Counted from the first letter of the stretch, positions 10,101-20,594 are shown. The stretch: 64,000 bases of DNA from Ascidia mentula (GCA_947561715.1 OX387199.1:16869001-16933000), one strand, 5' to 3'. Notes: a model not told the origin generated them from the sequence alone. Translations and numbers: made by a program.

Positions 10101-10475
10101 ATGCACGACAAGCTGGACACGAGGGGTGTGGTGTACAGTATTCCCTGCGGTGGTTGCAGCGGCGTATACATTGGTGAAACTGGCCGTGCGCTAAGAACAA
10201 GGTTAAAAGAGAACCAAAGGGACGTGAGAAACCATGAGGATAAAACGGCTCTTTCTCAACATGCGACCCAATCAGGACATGCGGTGGACTTTACGAGAAC
10301 GATCATTTTGGAACGCGAGTCCAATAGGTACAAGAGGATGTTTTTAGAGTCGTTAAACATCAATAAGCATGCGTCATCACCCAATGACAAGAAACAAACT
10401 CTGTTTCCACCGGTGTACCGACACTTGCTAGAGAAAAATTATGCCGATAGACATTACGCACTCCAAAAACCGTGA
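10101..10475 (+). CDS. Penelope GIY-YIG endonuclease domain, copy B
   Basis: A 124-residue frame almost identical to that at 8180-8554 (about five residue changes, for example EEHQ to KENQ and AIQS to ATQS). GVY...YIG and the catalytic arginine are kept. The high identity implies that A and B are recent relatives. It stands alone because the RT before it is deleted. Confidence 0.8.
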   Translation: MHDKLDTRGVVYSIPCGGCSGVYIGETGRALRTRLKENQRDVRNHEDKTALSQHATQSGHAVDFTRTIILERESNRYKRMFLESLNINKHASSPNDKKQTLFPPVYRHLLEKNYADRHYALQKP

Positions 10476-10598
10476 AAAAACGTGCGGTTAGTGATAAGTA
10501 TACTGTGCAGGTGTGTTCGCCCTTATCGCTTTTTCGTTGTTTCACTTTTTCTTTCTTTGTAGCGTTTTTGTTTATGTGCCTCAAATGTGTCCACTGTT

Positions 10599-10675
10599 AA
10601 ACTTAGATACTTCCTCCTGATGAAGGCTGTTGCATAATAGCCGAAACGTTGAGAAACGTAAATACAATAAAGTTT
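10599..10675 (+). ncRNA. Hammerhead ribozyme-like fold in Penelope tail, copy B
   Basis: The same core as in copy A: CTGATGA, GGCT/AGCC stem, GAAA, ACGTT/AACGT stem and GTA, with the outer AAACTT/AAGTTT pairing. A 2 bp length change lies just upstream of the outer stem and leaves the fold unchanged. Confidence 0.75.
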
Positions 10676-10844
10676 GCCAGAAGAGCAGTATTAAGCAATA
10701 AAATATTCCTGGCAGCATCAGTAACAATTTACTTTGATATACAGTAAAATCTTCTGTTACAAACTAACATTTCAATTGACAGGCGTAGTAAGCTGGATGT
10801 CCAACTGCCCTGGTACACAAACACGTAAAAACACAAACATAGCG

Positions 10845-11660
10845 TTTAACTTAACTTCTTCCAAGCTTCACAAAGAGAGGCCCCATATAATCTTCACCAG
10901 TACTTGAAAACAGAGGTTTTCCAACTGTAACCCGCTTCAGAGGCACCTGCCCCATTATCTGCGTCCCGGGTTTAGCGCTTCTTAATTTGCACAAAATGCA
11001 TTTTCGCAAAACACTTCTCACCGCAGAATGTCCTTTTATTATCCAATACTTAAATCTTAAAGAAGCAAGAACAAGTAGCACCCCACAATGTCCTTCTCTA
11101 ATGCGGCGGTCCATGACAAGAAATTTAGTGACATGGCGTCGATACGCATGATTATTTGATGCATACGTTCTTGATCCAAATTCGCTCGTTGTCGTCGTCC
11201 TCCAACATACAGTACATCCTTAACGCGACACGGGTTGAGAGGACACAAATTCGATATGTAATTAGGTGCAGTAGTATGGTACAAAGCTTCTGCAAAACTC
11301 TCATAGTTTGACAAACATCTAATATCCTCCAAAATGACTCTTGTTGCACAAGTCTAACAATGCTCATTGTCGCATTTGTTATCTCGTGGGTTGTAAGTCC
11401 CTCAACTTCAAATGTTGATCTGCTAACCCCTCGGCGAGAGAGTTTCCAAATTATCCACCGTTTAAAACGCAGCAACCGCCCTCTGTAGCCTTTTGAAACA
11501 CGAATAGCGAAGCAGCAAAAGATGAAGCTCATCGGGAGACGCAATCGTGACGTACACACGTTGTTGCTTCTTTATCCAAATCGTCCTGGAATAAACCAAT
11601 TTCGCCTCTTTCCGCAAGAACTCCGGCCCTTTAAACCACGTCCGTACATTGTGGTATTCG
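10845..11660 (-). mobile_element. BEL/Pao retrotransposon fossil (integrase region)
   Basis: Old LTR-retrotransposon fragment. The minus strand carries an integrase zinc-binding region (GHCG...LRFKYWIIKG, CILCK) and the start of the core (GEDYMGPLFVKLGR), which is BEL/Pao-like. Upstream, towards 11660, there is a WFKGPEFL-type region as found before the integrase in BEL/Pao. It is a broken internal fragment without LTRs and lies directly behind Penelope B. Clearly dead. Confidence 0.75.
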
Positions 11661-13090
11661 TTTTTGCTTCAAACTCCCTATAAGATATCATCATTGCGAT
11701 AAATTACTCAAAGATTAGAAGCTAAAAAAAAACTTTGCAAACCTTAGACGCATTGATTGTTAAGTTCAAAATTAACAAATTCAAATATCTTGCAATCGTC
11801 TGACTTTGTGGAGCAGAAACCTCGAACACACATAAAGTTCATGCAAATAAATACGAAAAAAATCTTGTCGATAAAATCATCATGTTCAGATTCTACACTT
11901 GTCTTTCTTAACCTTGTTTGAAAGCTGTCTATACTCACTATGATGACCAAAGCCTTTTCGAGCGATTACCTTTGACAGAGATGAATAAATGGATTCAACC
12001 GGAAAGTTCTGCAACCAAATTAATTGAAAAAGACAATTGGAAACTTACAAGTTCACTGCTATCACTACAAGAAAATTTGTAACAACAGAGATTATTCGTT
12101 GTTCGCATTATGATGATATTTTGCCTCCGTTGAAATCTTTTCCGCTTTTAATCATGTTAAAGGTTTTAGATCACTCTGAAAAAGTTAAACACATAACAGT
12201 TGTTGGGTACAAAAATCACAAAGCTGCATTCAATGCAACTTTCACTTGTAGCAAAACCAACGCATTCCAGAACATGTACGAGAACTGCGTGAAGTAATGA
12301 CGCGCACGACACCAACAGTAGCAGTCCATTGATAGTTGTATGCAGCCGTTTTCCCTCCTCCGTTCGAAAACATTCATTCCATCACTGCAGTGACATCACT
12401 AAGGCGTTACAAGCGATTTTCACGACTATTTACTGTTTACCACGATTGATACTTTTTGTTAGAAACAAAGGAACAACAGCACTGGGTGGGATAAGTTGTA
12501 GAAACAGAACCAGTGTGAGTTGTTTTGCTTCAGTGGAGACTACGCTGATGTTGCATAATTCCGAGTCCTGAGTAAAATTCCCTAAGGTAAGCGTATGCTT
12601 GGTTGCCGATTGAAAAACCAAGTGCATTATAATATTGGTTTAGACCAAAAATCCGTTTATCAGTAACGCATAAACTATATAAGATTATACTTTTTTATAA
12701 AGAATGTAAAATATCATCCCAAACATTTATGCGGTCGCTTCTTCGGTAAAAGATTCTGTAAATGCCATCACAAACTTTAGATATGTGCCAGCAAAACGAT
12801 AAAGGTTTATTGATGACATAGTTTGGGTAGCGACAGGAGAATAGACGACCACAAACATAGGTTTAAGCCTCACAACGGCTTTTTCCTCGGTTGAACTACG
12901 AATTGTTGTGCGAACAATGAACATCAGAGAGGGGAACAGTTCTTTTGAATTTTTGGATGTTTACCATGTCCCAAATTCTGAATCTTTGTCACAAGAGACT
13001 TTGTAAAAGATACGGCAAAGGAACGTTGTTTCCTTCACGGTTCATCATACCATCCAAAATATATACAGAAGTCTATCATCCTTGGAGAAG
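11661..13090. other. No gene recognised; one dispersed repeat
   Basis: The short frames here (for example 12037-12297) have no motif I recognise. About 12215-12345 matches 44570-44690 (shared CACAAAGCTGCATTCAATG and AATGACGCGC), so part is a dispersed repeat. Confidence 0.4.
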
Positions 13091-14200
13091 CTTGTCGGTT
13101 GCGTCGCCTAAATGAGACCCGGAGCCACTACCTGGAAAGTTTGGAACGACTTTCAAACAAGTGCAGAAAGTCCGGCTTTTCGAAGAAAATTATCTACACC
13201 AGCTTCAACGAGGCACAAAGCTGGACTGATCGTTTCCGTCTAACAACGAACAAACTCGCGAACATTATTATTGCTCGAGGAACCGCATTCCCACAGTTTA
13301 TAAAACTTAACAATACAGAGAAACAGTTGAGCAATCAAGCCAATGTTGTTTATAAACGTCCGGCTTCACTGGGTACGTTGTTAATAAATTACAGACAACT
13401 TGCATTAAATAATGACAGCGAGAGATGCGCGTTATGCGGACATCATGGCGACCACAAGTCCATGGTAAATGAAACCTCAATTTTGGGAACCATAACTGGA
13501 AAGGTGTACAAACAGACAGAACACCTAACTTGCTCCAATTTTGGTATATATGTAGCAACGTGCCGCCCATGCAAAAAACAATATGTCGGCCAGACGAAAA
13601 ACAAATTTTCCACCCGTTGGACGCAACACCGGTCCGATTGGAACAGGGCAACCAGCGATATTGGTAAAAAATGACAAAACGGCCCTTCTTCAACATCACA
13701 CTTCCAAACACGGTATACCAGCTCGGCGTCCACCCATCGAAACCTGTTTCTCAGTGACATTCGTTCAACAACCGGCGGCAAAGTCTTTAAATGTTTGTGA
13801 GGCCAAATGGCTTCATATGACGCAGGCATCTATAAACATCCAGAAAATGATTTTACCAAGAAATAGATAATTTTTTATTGCATTTCGATTTTATCTTTTA
13901 CTAATTATGTCTTATTTCCAGTCGCATTCATTGCTTCTGGCACACTCGTTTGTGCTACAGGTTTTTGCGATCACCTGTGAGCGTGTTATTTCCTTATCTC
14001 CGCTATCACCTACTGTACGTAGGTTACCACACTGTAGTTCACAGTGTGAGCTTGAGGCGATAGCGTAATGAAAAAACTCAGTTGCAAGGGTGATTTTTGT
14101 GTGCATTATATTGCTTTTCTTATTACTACTACGTAATTTTTGCAGAAACTGACGATGCTTACATAAGCGAAATCGATTTTTTACAAATAAATCTGCTGAC
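13090..14200 (+). mobile_element. Second Penelope-type family, C-terminal part with GIY-YIG
   Basis: The open frame 13099-13674 contains the pre-endonuclease region (AFPQFIKLNNTEKQLSN), a C-x2-C...H zinc-like linker (CALCGHHGDH) and a GIY-YIG domain (FGIYVATCRPCKKQYVGQT, then RWTQHRSDW). The domain runs on in another frame (NDKTALLQHHTSKHG) to about 13866, so the copy is broken by a frame slip. It is very different from copies A and B, so it is a separate family. The rest to 14200 is non-coding tail. Confidence 0.65.
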
Positions 14201-14340
14201 TTCAATCTGAGCCTTGTTGCTTCATGATATATGTGCAGGTATTTTTTTTCTGATCATTTTTTAGCATTTTAACGCCCTGGCAGTGTTTGTATATATAAAG
14301 CCTATATGTTGACTATCACGTTTGCTAGAAACCGGTATAA

Positions 14341-15270
14341 CGCTTTTTAGGGAATGTTACCTTCATGTGTAGGAGAAGAAATCTTTGTTCCTTTAATACC
14401 ACTACACAACTATTCTCATCACATCGACATAATTCGGTTGATTTCAAAGCCTGGGATTGTTTGTGGGGGCAAAGTGCGACTACACTTTCAGATATTGCAC
14501 CACGCTGTTTGAACAACAAGCGAAACGAACAAGGGGTCAAACGTTTTACCTCTGCTCTCAACATCGCGCAACTATCGCCGTATGTAATTATGGACTATCA
14601 AATATATAAGTTTCTAAAACACGGTTTCGATGTATTTATCACGAGATTTCATTTTAGTAAATGTTAAACTTGACCTGTCCGAAATTGCCTATTGCATCTA
14701 ATTTGCAACTACTAAATGCGTGGCAAATAGAAATTTGCAAAGAATACACTTCACCACCTTATGCCCAGTTTAAAGACGAACGCAAGTTGGTCCGACTTTC
14801 ATGGTTTGTTCAAGTTTAATGTTTAACTTTTATGTTGACACAGTGTGCATATCCATTACAACCATGTAAAGATTTGGAAACGTCGGGTTTGATGTGCAGT
14901 CGAGTGATGCAAACCGCCTTCAATGAAAGGTTTTGGGGATTGAAAAAGGAAATGGTATTTATGAGCTCATTGCCATTCTATCACAATATCGATTAACCTT
15001 TCTGGACACATTTTTTGACCCATTCGATTCGATTCGATACGATTTCTTTTATGTTGCGTTTTATTCCATTGATAAAATTGCCAGTGTAGCAAGCAGCGAC
15101 CCTGCACAAACATCACTACTTTTGTAACTTTGAGTTCAAATCACGAATTATTATAACATACTCACAAACAAAGAAAAATAATTGTCGCAACATGCTTCAG
15201 GCCATAATGTACAGCACCACTTCATCGCACAGCACCAATTTAAATGTACAGCACCAGTGTTGACTTCTAA
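14341..15270. repeat. 3'-flank repeat of LRRC8-like genes, copy 1
   Basis: Sequence downstream (minus sense) of the LRRC8-like gene at 15274. The part 14341-14690 recurs inverted at 20595-20935. The whole block recurs as 59105-60231 and again inverted as 60687-62530. The apparent ORF 14365-14667 and its relatives are shadows of this repeat. Confidence 0.75.
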
Positions 15271-15273
15271 TGC

Positions 15274-16169
15274 TTAGGTTTCAGTCGTTGGGCTAATAAT
15301 ATGGGAAATCATAGTTTTAACTCTTTCGTAATCCTGTAGTTCTTCCGGCCAGTTTTGCACAAAACCATTCAGTCCCTCAAGATCTACCTTCACGTAAAAT
15401 TTGAAAAAACTTTTGTCATTCGCTGTCACTCCTTGATTGCGATTTTTTTTTAGTTCATTCTTTGAAGAAGTTTTGGTGTCATCATTTTGAAGTTCTTTCT
15501 GAGTTTCTTTAAATTTGTCAACTCGTTTGGTGTCACCATGGGCCGAGCAAATTTTTAAAAACAAATCTTGGTCACTTACACATCTACTGTTGTAACCCGC
15601 TGCTAACACCCCTATAAGGTGAAGCAGTACAGCGCTTGTTTGTACTGAAATAGTAACCAAATATATGTTGCGGGAAGTGTAGGCGCAAGTAAATGGATGG
15701 TCCATAACCTTACAATCAAATGTGCATGACACCTGAGTAAAGTAATGCACAATTGATACACCCAAGACACACAGCCATCCTACACAAATCACACCAGATA
15801 CAAAGTTTCTAAACTTGTAACAAAGTAACGTAATTTTTCCATCTTTGGACGCCTGAGAGTTTTTCTTGTGTGATATAGCAATAAGTGGTTGAACATCTGG
15901 TGAAATCGAATGGTAAGATACAGCAGAAGTGTTTGCAAGCGGAGTGGTATCGTTTGATTGTGAGATAATAGAAGAGTGCTTCCTTTTCTGTGATTCCGGA
16001 TTGCAACAGAACATAGAAACAATTTCTCTACACAATAGGCGTTCTGTCTTTTTGTGTTTTGGCGTTTCTGTACCACTTAAGGCTGTTGCTGTTAAAATTA
16101 TGTTGCGAACTTGTTCATCCAGCTCTTCAACCAATCGCATTTTTTTAGAAAATGACAGGATAGAACTTG
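15274..16169 (-). pseudogene. LRRC8-like channel gene, C-terminal part (interrupted copy)
   Basis: Reads from SSILSFSKKMRLVEELDEQ through the third and fourth membrane helices (SGVICVGWLCVLGVSIVHYF; RNIYLVTISVQTSAVLLHLIGVLAAGY) to the conserved SDQDLFLKICSAHGD block and stop. Its N-terminal partner is at 19455-19779. Compared with the unbroken copy at 34 kb, the sequence departs exactly at 16169/19455, with about six bases lost. The first about 27 residues of the open frame at 16248-16170 are antisense of the inserted myosin light chain copy, not channel sequence. As it stands the gene cannot make a whole channel. Confidence 0.8.
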
Positions 16170-16254
16170 TCTCGCCGATAAGCCGTCTTGAGGAACCGCG
16201 CGTCGGTGACTTTGCTCTGCTTTTGCTACAAGCGAATTTTCGTTGCAATTAACA

Positions 16255-16797
16255 ATGGCTAGTCGTAAAGCAAAGAAGAAGGAAGGGAGCAAGCAGCGGT
16301 CGCACCGCGCCACCTCCAATGTCTTCTCGATGTTCGACCAATCCCAGATCCAGGAGTTCAAAGAGGCTTTCACAATGATTGATGCGAACAGGGACGGGTT
16401 CATCGACAAGGAAGATTTGAACGATACATACGCTTCCCTGGGCCGGGCACTTTCCGACGACAAAGTTAGCGAAATGCTTGACGAGGGCAAAGGACCCATC
16501 AACTTCCAAGTGTTCCTGGGGATGTTTGGCGACAAAATATCGGGTACGGACCCGGAAGACATCATACTGGCAGCGTTTAAGCTTTTGGACGGGGAAGACA
16601 AAGGAGTGCTGAACAAGAAAGTGCTGGCCGAAATCCTCACTCGGGGCACCAAAAAGAGTGTTGCGACCTATATGCCAATTATGAGCCTCAATCCGGGTCT
16701 AACAATATTATTTATGATCGATGGGAAATCCTATTTGATTAACGCATTTGACATAAGATCGCACGTGAGTTCTAATTGTTGTGTTTTCCTAACCTGA
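16255..16797 (+). pseudogene. Myosin regulatory light chain retrocopy, C-terminally truncated
   Basis: ATG at 16255. MASRKAKKK, then [10 protein letters not shown] with the usual phosphorylated Thr-Ser pair, then [17 protein letters not shown], an intact EF-hand loop [12 protein letters not shown], and [15 protein letters not shown]. This is a muscle or non-muscle type myosin II regulatory light chain, which controls myosin when phosphorylated. It is intronless, with 5' UTR-like DNA joined on, and is more GC-rich than its surroundings, so it looks like a reverse-transcribed mRNA copy. Homology ends after about 134 residues ([11 protein letters not shown]). The rest of the frame (16660-16797) is repeat sequence, and the second half of the C-terminal lobe is missing. 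Confidence 0.8.
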
Positions 16798-17367
16798 CTT
16801 TAATTGAAACCTGATGCAAACATTCCAACAATATTTATTTACCACGAACAATTTTGGATACGAAATTGACATGCGCAATTACCAACACCAAACCGAGTGA
16901 ATTTTACGCCAAACGCTCAGGCAGAATTGAACAGAACCAAAACACTTACTACTTCACTCTCATGCACAGCAAGCTACACACATTATATAAAGCGGAGAAC
17001 AAAGCAAACTAACAGGCAACGATGATAAAAAAAGCTAAGGTCAGCGGAGATCAAGAAAGGTCAGTTACTGGAAAACGATAAAGGACAGTCACATGGGAAA
17101 ACTTAGTCTCTAAACGGCCAAGTCACTTGAGATTAATATGACGCCAAACAGCTGCTAAACCATATCACACTAAGGACAAAAAAATACACAAATCACATGA
17201 ATGATCAGCTGTTGCTATCGCTAAATTTTGAAATGAAACCCGCTTTGACAAGACGATCTAAAAATACCAATTACCCGTTCCCAATGGAGAGAAACGCCAA
17301 AATGACAACTGGCCATGCAACCTTAAGTCCATTAATGCAACCGTTGACATGTAACGTAAAATCACGT
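16706..17367. repeat. 0.66-0.7 kb dispersed repeat, copy 1
   Basis: Aligns with 22007-22701 from TTATTTATGATCGATG to TGTAACGTAAAA. The two share ACATAAGATCGCACGTGAG and many later blocks, and differ by small gaps. Neither copy shows clear inverted termini. It could be a solo terminal repeat or a non-autonomous element. Confidence 0.65.
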
Positions 17368-17531
17368 TACATTATTTCCCTGGTACTCCTGGCGGGACAA
17401 TAACTGTTTATTTTTCAGATAGACTGATCACCTGTTTGTAAAATTTACGTAAGATCTGCTGTCAACAGGGTTGTGCACACCTTCAGCATAGGAAACCTGG
17501 GCTTTAAGAAAATAAAAAAAAAAAAAAAAGC

Positions 17532-18161
17532 ATGGCGATGACACGTGTCATTTTTTTGCTTGGAATTTTCATTTGTTTATTTGATGTCATGGGCTGCTTA
17601 ATTGTCATGGGAACTAATCAATCTAGAATTGAAAATGATAAAAATTTAATGCTGTTATGTTCCCCATGCACTGTAACTTGTGGCAATGGCACACGACTTT
17701 GTAAAAACGGATTAAATTTGCCATGTGCGTTGGCTGACTGCAATGCTTTCTGTCCACAATGTTCTATGGCTCCCGGTTCATTGGGCATAGCCTATGTTCG
17801 TAAAATCAAAGACCGTCAATTGCACTGTCCTATTTGTCCACCGACATGGACTCATTGGAGTGAATGGTCCATTTGTTAACCAATTGGCCAACAATTGAGA
17901 ACTCGTTCTTTTTTTGTAATGGGTAGTGCACGCTTAATTCCCGAAAATGGCTCTAGACAAGAAATAAGAAATTGCACCTTGAACAACCCAAATTTTATAG
18001 AGCATGCCATAAAAACGATAAAAGAGTCTGCACATCCACATTCTCTCACAATAATTGCTGTGTCATTATTTGTCACAGTAGTGTCAATAGTTGTCATTTG
18101 CATATGTTGCATTCGGGTGTATAGAATGAGGCGTGATGCTATCCATGTTCCAAGGATTTAA
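17532..18161 (+). pseudogene. Orphan membrane protein ORFs (cysteine-rich ectodomain, membrane anchor)
   Basis: The first ORF starts with a clear signal peptide (MTRVIFLLGIFICLFDVMGC). It is cysteine-rich (CSPCTVTCGNGTRLC) and ends in a thrombospondin type 1-like start (WTHWSEWS). The following ORF ends with a hydrophobic segment (LTIIAVSLFVTVVSIVVICICC) and a short basic tail. Together this suggests a type I surface protein. It looks broken in about one place. I cannot say whether it is a host gene copy or part of an old virus-like element, so I leave the origin open. Confidence 0.45.
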
Positions 18162-18195
18162 ATTGTGTTTGTTTTTGTTTTTACAGGTTTTCATC

Positions 18196-19491
18196 ATGTT
18201 TTGGTTTTTCTTTATACCTCTAGGTGTCGTCCTTTCCCAATATATCCACGTGAAAGACATTGCGGTCACTGATGCATCCAACTACAAAACCCTGCAGACA
18301 AGTGGTAAAATCCGTCCTGACTTCGGTAACGAAGAGACCTCGTTACCCCTTCACCTTCAATCCAACTTCAGCATCGAACCCCCACGTGAATTCTTTTCAC
18401 CTATTTTCGGCAACTTCAAAGCCCATTCGAAAACATGGACTGAATTCCATTATCCAAAAGGAAAGTACTATGCTACTCCCAATGACTACGCACAGGATTG
18501 TCTTTGCGACAGAACACGTCAAGTTTTCAAGTTTCGTTTGGGTGAAAACCACATTCGCATTTCATCTCTACATCGCACCTATCTCATCGTCGACTCGGAT
18601 CCCTATGAAGACAGATATGGCGACTTCCACGATCTACGTCCGTCCTATACCTTGCTCACAATGTTCTTGTCAACGCTTTTCACGAGATATGAACGAGTGA
18701 AAGCTGTTGTGAGTATCGAATATGCACGTTACACATATTCTTCACGTGCTTCTTTGTCCAAATGGTACCCCACTGCATATTATTATGATCTTCACGAGAC
18801 AACTCGATTCCGTGTAAACCAAAACTCAACTCCATGTTCGGACTATGGTTGTGTTGGAACCTTTTCTGTTTCGGTACCTATTGGCATCCCTGAGGTATTT
18901 GAATCTGATCCTCTTGCTACGTCAGCACGATACAATTTTCCGTCGAATGACAACATACGAGGATATCCAAATGAACACATAATACGTTCTCCGGGATGTT
19001 TTCTTTATGGCCTCTTTGGAAAGAATGGTTTTTGGGCTCCTTTCAACCACACAAGTCCAACAGGCAACACTGCCTTGCGAATGTATGTACACATATCTGT
19101 GTTCAATCCCAGGTTATCACATTTTTCAAACAAGGGATTGATTGTGAAACTACCTCCTTATCATTATGCTGAAAAATTTTCATTGCTGTTTGCGGCATAT
19201 CCCATGTCATGGTTTCCAAATGACACTATTTTCGCTAATGAAAATGGTGATCCTGTTTATGACAGGGCTTTAATGTATAGTAAATCGGCTCATGCATGTG
19301 GTCATGATGTTTCTGTTCCATCCCAATTTTGGCAATTTTATAATTCGTATCCCCTTAATCTTGCAGACGATGAAGTCTGTCAGGCAAAGGTTTCTCGTTC
19401 TGTTTGCACCTCTGCGACTGGTTCTCTAGAGGTTGCTATGACACAGGTTGCTATTAGGAACGTATTCCCACCAATTGTCTGCGACATATAA
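18196..19491 (+). CDS. Orphan secreted protein (about 430 aa)
   Basis: Long intronless frame. The open frame begins at 18133, but the ATG at 18196 gives a clean signal peptide (MFWFFFIPLGVVLS) and follows a pyrimidine-rich AG at 18186, so I prefer it. The mature part has scattered cysteines (DCLCD, CSDYGC, SPGCF, ACGHD, VCQAK, SVCTS), many Tyr/Phe/Trp residues and at least three N-glycosylation sites (NFS, NST, NHT). There is no transmembrane segment. I do not recognise the family. The last about 12 codons lie beyond the insertion border in antisense LRRC8-like sequence, so the natural C-terminus is lost. A viral-type glycoprotein is one possibility; a host secreted protein is another. Confidence 0.5.
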   Translation: MFWFFFIPLGVVLSQYIHVKDIAVTDASNYKTLQTSGKIRPDFGNEETSLPLHLQSNFSIEPPREFFSPIFGNFKAHSKTWTEFHYPKGKYYATPNDYAQDCLCDRTRQVFKFRLGENHIRISSLHRTYLIVDSDPYEDRYGDFHDLRPSYTLLTMFLSTLFTRYERVKAVVSIEYARYTYSSRASLSKWYPTAYYYDLHETTRFRVNQNSTPCSDYGCVGTFSVSVPIGIPEVFESDPLATSARYNFPSNDNIRGYPNEHIIRSPGCFLYGLFGKNGFWAPFNHTSPTGNTALRMYVHISVFNPRLSHFSNKGLIVKLPPYHYAEKFSLLFAAYPMSWFPNDTIFANENGDPVYDRALMYSKSAHACGHDVSVPSQFWQFYNSYPLNLADDEVCQAKVSRSVCTSATGSLEVAMTQVAIRNVFPPIVCDI

Positions 19492-19779
19492 AGCAGTACA
19501 AAGCACGAATCCAATCCACCAGGTGTTCATTATAAAATATTGCTTTGCACTGTCTACACACTGGTTGCTAACAAACTTTTCTTCTGGCTCATCATAGGAC
19601 AGGTTTAATGAAAAATTTGCGGGAACGCAAACTATTCTCTTTGCTGTGGTTTCATAAAAGAATAAAACGCTTATCGTTCCCAACACACTTAGTGAAAAAG
19701 ATCGAAGTGATTCCCACCAAGGTTTCATTTTTTCCGCGGCAAGCAGATCTCGCCACACGAAAGAATTTTCAAACAACAT
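19455..19779 (-). pseudogene. LRRC8-like channel gene, N-terminal part (interrupted copy)
   Basis: The minus strand starts MLFENSFVWRDLLAAEKMKP at 19779, then WWESLRSF and helix 1 (SLSVLGTISVLFFYETT), extracellular loop 1 with CVPANFS and NQCVDS, helix 2 (WWIGFVLCTALYVADNWWEYVP). It breaks off at 19455, where the composite insertion begins. An earlier in-frame ATG (19869) exists, but the ATG at 19779 aligns with the start of the 25.4 kb gene. The remainder of this gene is at 15274-16169. Confidence 0.8.
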
Positions 19780-20130
19780 GACTGTTACCAACTGTTTTGA
19801 AAAGAAACTGGAAGTTTTGTTGCACGCTAACTGTACGGCAAGTCCTTGCAGTTCCAAAAGTGTTTGCAATGATAAAGTTTATTTTAATTGTTTTGATCCA
19901 GCAAATATTAACTTAAATTTGACGTCGATACTTTCGGTAAACTGGCAATATTGATTTAAGGTTCCTACGTCACAACTTCCCTCTTACAAATGTTTTCGTT
20001 CAACTGCCTTTATCAAACGCTATTAACATTTGCCTTAAGAAAATTTGATATTTATAGGTTTGGAGCAACTTTATGTATAGTTAGTTTATTGTTACTGGCA
20101 CTAAGTGGCAATGTACTATGTATTTCACAA
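19780..20130. repeat. 5'-flank repeat of LRRC8-like genes, copy 1
   Basis: Matches 35170-35530 base for base over long stretches (ATTGATTTAAGGT, CCTACGTCACAACTTCCCTC, GGTTTGGAGCAAC). The duplicated unit therefore includes upstream DNA and may include the promoter. From 20131 to 20594 I see no gene. Confidence 0.7.
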
Positions 20131-20594
20131 TTTTCAATTTTTTTAAAATTTTTTTTTACATGGGTACCACATTTTTTGCACGTGCTGGCAAAACCACCCA
20201 TGTCGCACTGCCTTCGGACGATCCTATCTTCGGAGGACTTACTTTCGTTTGAAACCACTACAATGTGCTAAATTACGGGCAGCATTAGTAACAGGATTGT
20301 CTGATAACATGCCTAACGTCCACAGTCACGATCAGAACAAACCGCAGCAGCATGAGAAGTTGGCTTCACTGTCTTTACTGCTCTCTGCATAGCATTCCCC
20401 TTTCTTCAGTGTTAACAACCTTCCGAACATGGTATTGGAAATTTACGCCTCGTATTCCACAAACTCCACAGTGTGACTAAATTGTAATTCCTTTCCACCT
20501 CACTGCAATTCCCCGGCCTGTCGTTTCTATCTGTGCTGAACATGAAGCGGCAAAAGTTTGGCAATACCCAGTAAATGCATAAATTATTTACTTC

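Larger units (their letters stand above)
8880..10800 (+). mobile_element. Penelope-like element B (internally deleted)
   Basis: Lies directly behind copy A. Its first about 60 bp resemble the repeat in the tails of A and B (AGTATTAAGCAA...CTGGCAGCATCAGTAAC), so tail and head share a pseudo-LTR. It contains the N-terminal part of the polyprotein (to about 9903), then about 150 bp of RT sequence. At about 10050 the sequence jumps to a point just before the endonuclease, so most of the RT including YVDD is deleted. The tail again has a hammerhead-like fold. The 3' boundary GATGTCCA matches that of copy A. Confidence 0.85.
16170..19454. mobile_element. 3.3 kb composite insertion in an LRRC8-like gene
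   Basis: A block of 3,285 bp absent from the unbroken paralogues. From left to right it holds a myosin regulatory light chain retrocopy (about 16170-16660), a 0.66 kb dispersed repeat (16706-17367), an A-run near 17508-17530 and two protein ORFs (17532-19491). No target duplication is visible at the borders. It may be one chimeric event or several. The block may include an old virus-like or retroelement piece, but no polymerase or capsid is seen. Confidence 0.6.

Noticed and set aside
14365-14667. 100-residue ORF repeated at 20608-20916 and, in part, near 60 kb
   Set aside because: The similarity holds equally at the DNA level and in non-coding flanks, so these are shadows of the LRRC8-like 3'-flank repeat.
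16170-16248. N-terminal extension of the LRRC8-like C-terminal frame ([20 protein letters not shown])
   Set aside because: It is antisense of the myosin light chain 5' region across the insertion border, not channel protein.
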